The position numbers were made by a program, and so were the translations under genes. Below the pieces are notes generated by a model, which saw only the letters and a program-made list of their open reading frames with translations, ran no database searches and was not told the origin of the DNA. Of a stretch of DNA of 8,251 bases, positions 1 to 4,482 are shown in pieces. This DNA is from a bacterium (lineage in GTDB: Bacteria > Patescibacteriota > Patescibacteriia > 2-12-FULL-60-25): positions 1-8,251 of the forward strand of contig JAGVIJ010000024.1 of NCBI GenBank assembly GCA_020056125.1. Reading direction: 5' to 3'. Numbering within the stretch: position 1 is the first letter of the stretch; each line of letters starts with the position of its first letter.

Positions 1-1196
1 GCTGTAAAAGTCCAGCCATTGAAATTCGGATACCAACCGCGCGGCAAGACCGTCACGCTGGTCCAAACCGTATCCAACGACTCATTTTGCGCATTGCTGA
101 TCACCGCATAGTAGCGAGCCTCCGTGGCTTTTGTAATATCAGCCAAATGATCCGTGGCCACGCAGGTAATGGTCCCGCGGCAATCGCCGATGAGCAATTG
201 CGGATTATCGCGGTAGATTCGAATATTCACATTGCTATCCACTACTGAAGGATTCATGGCTGTAGCAACCACGCGGATGGTGGGGAGCTCATTGCGCGCA
301 GCCGTCACCTCGGCATTGATCGCGGCTGTGCCATGGAAAGTGGTGTTCGCGGTCCAAACGCGCAACGTAATATTGGCGGATTGTATCTGTTTAATTTCGC
401 CATATGACGTTTGATAAGTGGCAACCGCAAAATAATCTCGCGTAGCCGCGTCGTTTTGCACCGAGACGTCGCCCGTGCAAACAGTGGTGTAGCGGCAAAT
501 TTTGAGTGATCGAGAATTGCCGTTAAAAATGCCGAAGATCTCAATAACCGAAGGTTGGATTTGCGCGGTGTAGTTCAGTTGAGCGGTCAGCGTGACTGTT
601 TCGCCGTAGGTTACGGCATATTTGTTGGCCGTGAGCATGAGCGAGCCCGTGGGTAAATCAGCTAATACATTAAATGTCGGTTGGCTGGCCGCGTTATATT
701 CACTGCCCACATTGTAATCCCAACTGTAATCCAAAGGACTGCCCAGGGTGTAATCATTAAATAATTCGTTCGGGATATCTTCCAAATAAGTTTTCCAATT
801 GGCGCCGTAAACTTGTGTGGCCATCCATTCACTCTTGATCCAATGCAAAACGCCATAGCGCGATACCGCATAGACCTTGGGGCTGCTGGGAACTTTGATC
901 AATTTAGCGCCCGGGCGATAGGTAATATTTTTGCCCAAGGGGAGCTCGGCCAATTGGCTGGTCGTCAAGATTTGAACCTCTTGCAATTTAGTGGATGGGA
1001 ACCAGCTCCAAAAAGTTTGGATATTCGGAAAAGGATATCTCTTGCCGTCTTCGGCCAACCAATAGACCGCAGGTCCCGGACCTTTAACCAAACTATTGGT
1101 GCGAGCAAAGGTTTGAGCCTGGGTTGGAGCCGAGAGAGCCAAACCGGCTCCCACGAACAAGACCGTAAGAAACAAATAAACCAGAGATTTTTTCAT
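1..1196 (-). CDS. Secreted surface protein with VYW/VYA repeats and Ig-like domains (3' partial)
   Basis: Reading from ATG at 1196 down to the window edge gives 398 open codons with no stop, so the C-terminus is missing. Residues 1-27 form a signal peptide (MKK, hydrophobic core, likely cut after TQA). Residues 36-155 hold two related repeats, one around PAVYWLAEDGKRYPFPN (42-58) and one around PKVYAVSRYGVLHWIKSEW (106-124), linked by ITYRPGAKLIKV. I recall this arrangement from surface-exposed Patescibacteria proteins, usually annotated as hypothetical or S-layer-like. From about residue 185 the sequence is beta-rich and Ig-like, in at least two units, each with a Cys-x5-Cys pair (C234/C240 in CRYTTVC, C339/C345 in CRGTITC), plausible disulfides outside the membrane. 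No Shine-Dalgarno site precedes the start. Role inferred: cell-envelope or adhesion protein. The exact family is not certain. Confidence 0.85.
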   Translation of the reverse strand, partial: MKKSLVYLFLTVLFVGAGLALSAPTQAQTFARTNSLVKGPGPAVYWLAEDGKRYPFPNIQTFWSWFPSTKLQEVQILTTSQLAELPLGKNITYRPGAKLIKVPSSPKVYAVSRYGVLHWIKSEWMATQVYGANWKTYLEDIPNELFNDYTLGSPLDYSWDYNVGSEYNAASQPTFNVLADLPTGSLMLTANKYAVTYGETVTLTAQLNYTAQIQPSVIEIFGIFNGNSRSLKICRYTTVCTGDVSVQNDAATRDYFAVATYQTSYGEIKQIQSANITLRVWTANTTFHGTAAINAEVTAARNELPTIRVVATAMNPSVVDSNVNIRIYRDNPQLLIGDCRGTITCVATDHLADITKATEARYYAVISNAQNESLDTVWTSVTVLPRGWYPNFNGWTFT

Positions 1197-1244
1197 ATAA
1201 AAACAATAAATTAATTATGGCGCGATATTTAGATGTTCTGGGCA

Positions 1245-1274
1245 AATATGAACATGAAAGATAGCGTGTGTCAA
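1245..1274 (-). promoter_or_regulatory. Candidate promoter of the surface-protein gene, -35 inside an inverted repeat
   Basis: On the minus strand a perfect TTGACA (1274-1269) is followed after 18 bases by CATATT (1250-1245, four of six consensus bases). Transcription would start near 1238, leaving a leader of about 42 nt. The -35 lies inside the inverted repeat GCGTGT-gtcaa-ACACGC (1264-1280), which could be an operator. The -35 match is strong and the -10 is ordinary. Confidence 0.45.
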
Positions 1275-1299
1275 ACACGCTTTGGCCGCATTTAACCTC

Positions 1300-1328
1300 T
1301 TGATTCCATTTTGGCCGTATGTTAATAT
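1300..1328 (+). promoter_or_regulatory. Candidate promoter of ndk, nearly leaderless
   Basis: TTGATT (1300-1305) and TAATAT (1323-1328) are separated by 17 bases, each with four of six consensus bases. The predicted transcription start near 1335 would leave only a few bases before the ATG at 1340. That agrees with the absence of a Shine-Dalgarno site and argues against the upstream ATG at 1319, which would precede the transcript start. Confidence 0.4.
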
Positions 1329-1339
1329 CAGCGAAATAT

Positions 1340-1930
1340 ATGAAGAATTTTGAACGCACGCTCGTGCTGATCAAACCGGATGGTGTGGAACGCGGCTTAA
1401 TTGGCGAGGTTATTCGCCGTTTTGAGCGCGTGGGTCTTAAGTTGGTGGCTATTAAGATGCTCAAACCCGGCCGCGAGCAAGTCGATCGACATTACGCCTT
1501 AACCGAAGAGTGGATGAAGGGTGTATTCAATAAAGCTAAAACTAAATATGATGAGCGGGGAGAAAAGTTTCCGTACACTGATCATGTGAGCTATGGCACG
1601 CACATCAAAGATGGTTTGGTGGAATTTTTGTGTTCCGCGCCCATTGTGGCCATGGTGTGGGAAGGGGAGCAGAGTGTGGCGTTGGTTCGAAAGTTAGCCG
1701 GAACCACTGAACCGGCCGGAGCTGCGCCCGGTACGATCCGCGGCGATTTATCGCTTGATTCTTATACTCTGTCCAACGGGCAGGAGCGCCCGATCCGCAA
1801 TATTGTCCACGCTTCGGGCGCTGTGGCCGAGGCTGACCATGAGATTGCGGTTTGGTTCACCGAGTCTGAAATTGTCAGTTACGCGCATGTAAATGATCCG
1901 GTTCTGTACGACGCCAAAAGATTTAAATAA
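1340..1930 (+). CDS. ndk: Nucleoside diphosphate kinase, long form
   Basis: Transfers the gamma-phosphate of ATP to nucleoside diphosphates through a phospho-histidine, balancing cytoplasmic NTP pools. The start at 1340 gives MKNFERTLVLIKPDGVERGL, the classic NDK N-terminus; an in-frame ATG at 1319 would add seven residues unlike the family. Recognisable residues: K12 in LIKPDG, Y52, the APGTIRGD nucleotide loop (R134), and N154-I-V-H157, the NxxH active-site histidine. The protein has 196 residues against about 140 for typical bacterial NDKs. The extra length is an insertion of about 25 residues between Y52 and LVEFL (93-97), another of about 10 residues before the active site (SYTLSNGQERP), and a C-terminal extension. 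The usual HxSD or HGSD after the histidine reads HASG here. Single-gene unit closed by a terminator. Confidence 0.95.
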   Translation: MKNFERTLVLIKPDGVERGLIGEVIRRFERVGLKLVAIKMLKPGREQVDRHYALTEEWMKGVFNKAKTKYDERGEKFPYTDHVSYGTHIKDGLVEFLCSAPIVAMVWEGEQSVALVRKLAGTTEPAGAAPGTIRGDLSLDSYTLSNGQERPIRNIVHASGAVAEADHEIAVWFTESEIVSYAHVNDPVLYDAKRFK

Positions 1931-1940
1931 ATCATTCAGC

Positions 1941-1982
1941 AACGTCAACCAATCAGCACAGGGTTGACGTTTTTGTTTTTTT
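1941..1982 (+). terminator. Rho-independent terminator of ndk
   Basis: A perfect 10-bp stem, AACGTCAACC (1941-1950) with GGTTGACGTT (1962-1971), is followed by a T-rich run to 1982 interrupted by one G. It begins 10 bases after the ndk stop. Confidence 0.9.
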
Positions 1983-1992
1983 GGAGTATTTT
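1964..1992 (+). promoter_or_regulatory. Candidate promoter of the 195-residue protein gene, -35 in the ndk terminator
   Basis: TTGACG (1964-1969, five of six) and TATTTT (1987-1992, four of six) are 17 bases apart. The -35 is formed by the 3' arm of the ndk terminator. Transcription would start near 1999, about 26 nt before the ATG at 2025. Confidence 0.4.
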
Positions 1993-2024
1993 CGTTTTGT
2001 TGTGGGAGAAAACAGGAGGAACCC

Positions 2025-2612
2025 ATGAGTGAACAACAGGAAGAGCGATGTCGGAATTTGGCTATGCTGATGTTCCACGCGCTTCGGTTGACACCCTGCA
2101 CGGTCAAGGCGGTCAGTCTTCCGTCAACCTGCAGGAGCGCTTTGAAAGAATTCATCGAGCGCTCCACGCAGGACGAAAACATCCGTGGAGCTGCGCGGCG
2201 CATCAAGGGAGGAGAGTGTGATCCACGGCTCGTCACGCCTCAAAGCGGCCGCTTGTGCTGGGCTGTGCACACCGCACTGCCCCTGAAGCGTTTGGTGGTG
2301 GATCAGGCCACGTTGGTCGAATACACCAATACTTTGGTGGAGATAGCGCTCCATGATCCGGAAGCGGCGGTGATGAGCGGTATCATCGAGCGGCACGCCA
2401 TGCGCGAGTTGAATAACCTGCTCGTGGATTGGAAGCCTGATGTCAGCGTGGACCCTCGTATGATTCGTTTCTGCGATCCGGAGACGACACTGGAAAGCGT
2501 CTCACTCTATGCTGAATACCCTCTGGCCATTCTCTTCATCGCCAACCAGTCGGTGGGATATTATCAGCTTCACCGCGACGAATCGTCGGGGTCTCCGCCG
2601 TCCGTTCACTGA
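2025..2612 (+). CDS. Unrecognised soluble protein, 195 residues
   Basis: The start is fixed by a perfect AGGAGG (2014-2019) five bases before the ATG, one of only two strong Shine-Dalgarno sites in the window. I do not recognise the family. There is no signal peptide or clear membrane segment. The sequence looks like a mixed alpha/beta soluble protein with scattered cysteines (CRN, PCT, TCR, GECDP, LCW, FCDP) that do not form an obvious zinc-binding pair. The central part (TLVEYTNTLVEIALHDPEA, then IIERHAMRELNNLL) is probably helical, and the C-terminal tail (DESSGSPPSVH) looks disordered. It is G+C-richer than the surrounding genes and is a single-gene unit between two terminators. It is called real because of the ribosome site, the open frame over its full length and the terminator just after the stop. 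Function unknown. Confidence 0.75.
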   Translation: MSEQQEERCRNLAMLMFHALRLTPCTVKAVSLPSTCRSALKEFIERSTQDENIRGAARRIKGGECDPRLVTPQSGRLCWAVHTALPLKRLVVDQATLVEYTNTLVEIALHDPEAAVMSGIIERHAMRELNNLLVDWKPDVSVDPRMIRFCDPETTLESVSLYAEYPLAILFIANQSVGYYQLHRDESSGSPPSVH

Positions 2613-2630
2613 ATTCTTGGTCTTGCCTTT

Positions 2631-2660
2631 GCGGCTCAACTTGCGCCGCTCTTTTTTTTT
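2631..2660 (+). terminator. Rho-independent terminator after the 195-residue protein gene
   Basis: GCGGC (2631-2635) pairs with GCCGC (2645-2649) across a nine-base loop and is followed by nine consecutive T residues (2652-2660). It lies 19 bases after the stop codon. Confidence 0.8.
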
Positions 2661-2671
2661 GTTTGATTTTC

Positions 2672-2677
2672 TATAAT
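2672..2677 (+). promoter_or_regulatory. Consensus -10 box of the putative ncRNA
   Basis: A perfect TATAAT lies immediately downstream of the preceding terminator, with no gene start within a short distance. A convincing -35 is not visible at 16-18 bases, where the sequence is the T-rich terminator tail. The predicted transcript begins near 2684. Confidence 0.5.
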
Positions 2678-2683
2678 CGGCGT

Positions 2684-2939
2684 GGCACTATTTAAAGGTC
2701 TGGAGGAAGTCGGCACGAGATTTCGGGCTAAATAATTTCTTTGAGGCTATGATTTCGTTTCCGCTGCGGTGGAGCGATGATGGCCTCGCAGCGTTCACTC
2801 TTGAGACAACCGATGGACGGAGGCTGGTGCGTACCAGCCATCTATCCTCAAGCTTCTCAATGAGGCTGTGCTCACCTGACCGTGAGCCGAAAATCTCACC
2901 GACCTCAGCCAGACCAAATCCGTCGCAAGACGGGTTTTT
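2684..2939 (+). ncRNA. Putative structured non-coding RNA, unassigned family
   Basis: About 256 nt bounded by a perfect TATAAT and a terminator. The ends pair: GGTCTGG (2697-2703) with CCAGACC (2909-2915), continued inward by GTCGG (2709-2713) with CCGAC (2899-2903). Inside are CGCTGCG (2762-2768) with CGCAGCG (2787-2793), CTTGAG (2800-2805) with CTCAAG (2847-2852) enclosing the hairpin GGCTGGT-GCGT-ACCAGCC (2822-2839), and GCTCAC (2870-2875) with GTGAGC (2882-2887). This is a closed multi-branch fold. An open frame at 2749-2958 resembles no protein, lacks a ribosome site and runs through the terminator, so I reject it. The 5' GGAGGAAGTCGG faintly recalls RNase P RNA region CR I, but the other RNase P signatures are absent. 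I also see no tmRNA, SRP or common riboswitch signature. The coordinates are predicted ends. Confidence 0.5.
2920..2939 (+). terminator. Rho-independent terminator of the putative ncRNA
   Basis: CCGTC (2920-2924), a GCAA tetraloop and GACGG (2929-2933), then G and TTTTT (2935-2939). It starts five bases after the closing helix of the putative RNA. Confidence 0.75.
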
Positions 2940-2954
2940 GTTGGGTGTTGAAGA

Positions 2955-2983
2955 TTGATTTAATTAAAAATCTGTATTACGAT
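2955..2983 (+). promoter_or_regulatory. Candidate promoter of the tRNA-Pro transcription unit
   Basis: TTGATT (2955-2960) and TACGAT (2978-2983) are 17 bases apart, with transcription expected near 2990. The -10 overlaps the perfect 12-base palindrome GATCTCGAGATC (2981-2992), which may be chance at this window size. Confidence 0.4.
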
Positions 2984-3009
2984 CTCGAGATCCAAAAGAT
3001 TGTCTCTCG

Positions 3010-3109
3010 GTCGAATACTGTGTCGGGCTATAGCGCAGTTGGTAGCGCGCTTGCATGGGGTGCAAGAGGCCGTGGGTTCAAATCCCACTAGCCCGACACA
3101 GTATTCGAC
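3010..3109 (+). repeat. Perfect 21-bp inverted repeat enclosing the tRNA
   Basis: The leader GTCGAATACTGTGT (3010-3023) is the exact complement of ACACAGTATTCGAC (3096-3109). This adds 14 uninterrupted pairs to the 7-bp acceptor stem, giving arms 3010-3030 and 3089-3109, and a G-T wobble can extend the stem by one more pair. The discriminator base A3096 is paired with T3023 in this form. There is no T run after the right arm, so it is not a terminator. Confidence 0.9.
3024..3096 (+). tRNA. tRNA-Pro (anticodon GGG)
   Basis: A complete cloverleaf of 73 nt. Acceptor CGGGCTA (3024-3030) pairs with TAGCCCG (3089-3095). The D stem is GCGC/GCGC with loop AGTTGGTA, the anticodon stem CTTGC/GCAAG with loop ATGGGGT puts GGG at 3057-3059, the variable loop is AGGCC, and the T arm is GTGGG-TTCAAAT-CCCAC. 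C1-G72, A73 and G37 are the expected proline identity features. CCA is not encoded (A73 is followed by CAC), so the tail must be added by the CCA-adding enzyme. The gene lies 71 bases upstream of the phosphatidyltransferase start with no terminator between, so one transcript may carry both. The leader and trailer pair perfectly, as described for the enclosing repeat. Confidence 0.97.
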
Positions 3110-3167
3110 TCAAACATCGTTCCTTCCCATTTAAACCAAGCCAGCGCCAGAAAGGAGGCGGTCAGTC

Positions 3168-3716
3168 ATGGTTGAACTCGACCAAGCGGTTAAACGGCCG
3201 CTCCTGTCGCTCGTCCCGTCGTGGATCCACCCCAACCACTTCACCATCCTGCGCGCCCTGCTTCTGTTCCCGCTCATCTTGGCGCGCAATATTCCATGGC
3301 TCGCGGTCAGCATCGTCCTACTCTCGTCGGTTTGCGATCTGTTCGATGGGTTGTTGGCTCGCGTGCGCGGTCAGACCAGCGAAACCGGAGCCTCGCTCGA
3401 CGCTTTCAGCGACAAGTTCTTTCTCCTGGGCGCGCTCATCTTTGCCTGTGGGGATCGCGTACCCTCGGGGTTGGTGAACCCCATCGTGGCGCTGGATGTC
3501 CTGCTGACCATCCTGCGGCCCATCAAGAAGCGCCTGCGCGTGACCACCAAGTCCAACAAGTGGGGCGCGGCCAAGACTTGGTCGCAAACCGCGGCGTTGG
3601 TCTGTGTGCTGTCGGGTTGGCCGTGGCTGGGAAACCGGGCCTATCCGTTCTTTGGCCTAGCCATCTTTTTTGCTCTGCTCTCTTTCCGAGGCCACCTGCA
3701 AGACTTCAGCAAATGA
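3168..3716 (+). CDS. CDP-alcohol phosphatidyltransferase
   Basis: An integral membrane enzyme that replaces the CMP of a CDP-linked lipid with an alcohol to make a phospholipid. The signature D-x2-D-G-x2-A-R-x8-G-x3-D-x3-D is complete: D57, D60, G61, A64, R65, G74, D78 and D82; the aspartates bind the metal ions and D82 is the expected catalytic base. Hydrophobic segments lie at about 28-38, 43-56, 84-94, 103-116, 141-150 and 158-171, fitting the usual six-helix topology. The length of 182 residues is typical for phosphatidylglycerophosphate synthase (PgsA), the likeliest substrate class, but the acceptor alcohol cannot be read from the sequence. The start is supported by AAAGGAGG (3151-3158) nine bases upstream. 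The gene is G+C-rich, follows the tRNA, and is closed by a terminator. Confidence 0.92.
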   Translation: MVELDQAVKRPLLSLVPSWIHPNHFTILRALLLFPLILARNIPWLAVSIVLLSSVCDLFDGLLARVRGQTSETGASLDAFSDKFFLLGALIFACGDRVPSGLVNPIVALDVLLTILRPIKKRLRVTTKSNKWGAAKTWSQTAALVCVLSGWPWLGNRAYPFFGLAIFFALLSFRGHLQDFSK

Positions 3717-3719
3717 CTC

Positions 3720-3748
3720 GCGGTTCGGTTACTCCGGCCGCTTTTTTT
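3720..3748 (+). terminator. Rho-independent terminator after the phosphatidyltransferase
   Basis: GCGG-TT-CGG (3720-3728) pairs with CCG-G-CCGC (3734-3741) around a short loop and is followed by seven T residues (3742-3748). It begins four bases after the stop. Confidence 0.8.
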
Positions 3749-3799
3749 ACCCTGTGGATTATTCCACTGGACAAAGTTTCACCTTTGCCCTCATAATTC

Positions 3800-3828
3800 T
3801 TGCATTATTTCCAACCACCCTGCATAAT
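3800..3828 (+). promoter_or_regulatory. Candidate promoter of the HU gene
   Basis: TTGCAT (3800-3805, four of six) and CATAAT (3823-3828, five of six, preceded by TG) are 17 bases apart. Transcription would start near 3835, giving a leader of about 27 nt. No Shine-Dalgarno site is seen before the ATG at 3862. Confidence 0.5.
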
Positions 3829-3861
3829 ACTCACAACTTAATCGTAATTTTTTATAAGCCT

Positions 3862-4143
3862 ATGGCCAAAATGACCAAATCCCAACTCATGGAGGCGCTG
3901 GCTTCTAAGACGGGTCACACCAAAAAAGATGTGGCAGCCTTCTTGGAAGCATTGGTAGCGCTCGCTTATTCACAGACCAAGTCCAGCGGCGAATTTTCTT
4001 TGCCCGGTCTCGGCAAGTTAGTTAAAAAGCACCGTGCAGCTCGCATGGGACGCAACCCGGCCACTGGTCAGGAGATCTCAATCCCGGCCAAGACAGTCGT
4101 TAAATTCCGCGTTGCCAAGGCAGCCAAAGATTGTATCCTCTAA
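3862..4143 (+). CDS. HU/IHF-family DNA-binding protein
   Basis: A small nucleoid protein that binds and bends DNA as a dimer. The 93 residues match the family in length. The N-terminal helices are MTKSQLMEALASKTGHTKKD and the following AAFLEALVALAYSQ, then the GEFSLPGLGKLVKKHRAARM strand and DNA-binding arm, with the family hallmark GRNPATG (64-70) and proline P66 that intercalates in DNA. ISIPAKTVVKF and the C-terminal helix follow. The C-terminus ends in AKAAKDCIL rather than the usual KxLKxxVN. The start at 3862 is chosen because MAKMTKSQL begins the HU fold; the longer open frame back to 3670 overlaps the previous terminator and promoter region. It is a single-gene unit with its own promoter and terminator. 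Whether it is HU-like or a divergent paralogue cannot be told here. Confidence 0.93.
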   Translation: MAKMTKSQLMEALASKTGHTKKDVAAFLEALVALAYSQTKSSGEFSLPGLGKLVKKHRAARMGRNPATGQEISIPAKTVVKFRVAKAAKDCIL

Positions 4144-4157
4144 ATTTTACCCAGAAC

Positions 4158-4189
4158 AAAAGAGCCGGGCCATTGGCCGGGTTCTTTTT
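4158..4189 (+). terminator. Rho-independent terminator of the HU gene
   Basis: GAGCCGGGCC (4162-4171) pairs with GGCCGGGTTC (4175-4184) with one G-G mismatch and one G-T pair, followed by TTTTT (4185-4189). The preceding A run makes it potentially active on both strands. Confidence 0.8.
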
Positions 4190-4201
4190 GTATCAGGGGA
4201 G

Positions 4202-4231
4202 TTTACAACAGGATCCTTTTTTGTGTATCAT
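4202..4231 (+). promoter_or_regulatory. Candidate promoter of the small ORF / HExxH-protein unit
   Basis: TTTACA (4202-4207, five of six) and TATCAT (4226-4231, five of six) are 18 bases apart, just downstream of the HU terminator. The predicted start near 4238 would give a leader of about 55 nt to the ATG at 4294. Confidence 0.5.
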
Positions 4232-4293
4232 GGAGAGAGAAAATCGAATCTGCTGATTAAGAGAATTACATTTTGAGCCCATGCAATAGAGAT

Positions 4294-4482
4294 ATGAATA
4301 TGCAACTCATTTTACGAATTCGTTCAGAGCAAATAAAAAAAATTTATAGCTCCTTTGCAAGCTCTCTAAAAAAATTACGTAAACGACATAAGAATGAATT
4401 CGACGATTTAACGCACTCAGCTGAACAAAATCGAATTAAAAACATCAGACAATCGATTAAATACCATGACTCTAAATCCTGA
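4294..4482 (+). CDS. Small basic ORF overlapping the HExxH-protein gene
   Basis: Sixty-two residues beginning MNMQLILRIRSEQIKKIY. The sequence is strongly basic and mostly helical in appearance (SSLKKLRKRHKNEFDDL, then QNRIKNIRQSIKYHD), with no signal peptide, membrane segment or recognised domain. Its last 17 bases overlap the start of the next gene in another frame, the arrangement expected for translational coupling, and both would share the promoter at 4202-4231. An alternative TTG start at 4273 would add seven residues. No strong Shine-Dalgarno site is visible, only AGAG a few bases upstream. It may be a true small partner protein or merely an upstream ORF in the leader of the long gene. 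Confidence 0.4.
   Translation: MNMQLILRIRSEQIKKIYSSFASSLKKLRKRHKNEFDDLTHSAEQNRIKNIRQSIKYHDSKS

Noticed and set aside
813..1214. Plus-strand open frame of 133 codons opposite the first gene
   Set aside because: The minus strand reads a coherent signal peptide, repeats and Ig-like domains through the same bases; the plus frame has no recognisable features or ribosome site.
2697..2730. Possible RNase P RNA, from GGAGGAAGTCGG resembling GAGGAAAGTCC
   Set aside because: The match is imperfect and the other conserved regions (ACAGAA-type and the 3' CCGGCTTA-type motif) are not found; the helix order also differs.
2749..2958. Open frame of 69 codons inside the putative RNA
   Set aside because: It has no ribosome site, low-complexity composition without family features, and runs through the GCAA-loop terminator; the base-paired structure explains the region better.
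2981..2992. GATCTCGAGATC palindrome at the tRNA promoter
   Set aside because: A perfect 12-base palindrome is expected about twice by chance in a window of this size, so it is only mentioned with the promoter.
3221..3796. Plus-strand open frame of 191 codons overlapping the phosphatidyltransferase
   Set aside because: The frame at 3168-3716 carries the complete CDP-alcohol phosphatidyltransferase signature and a Shine-Dalgarno site; this is its G+C-driven shadow.
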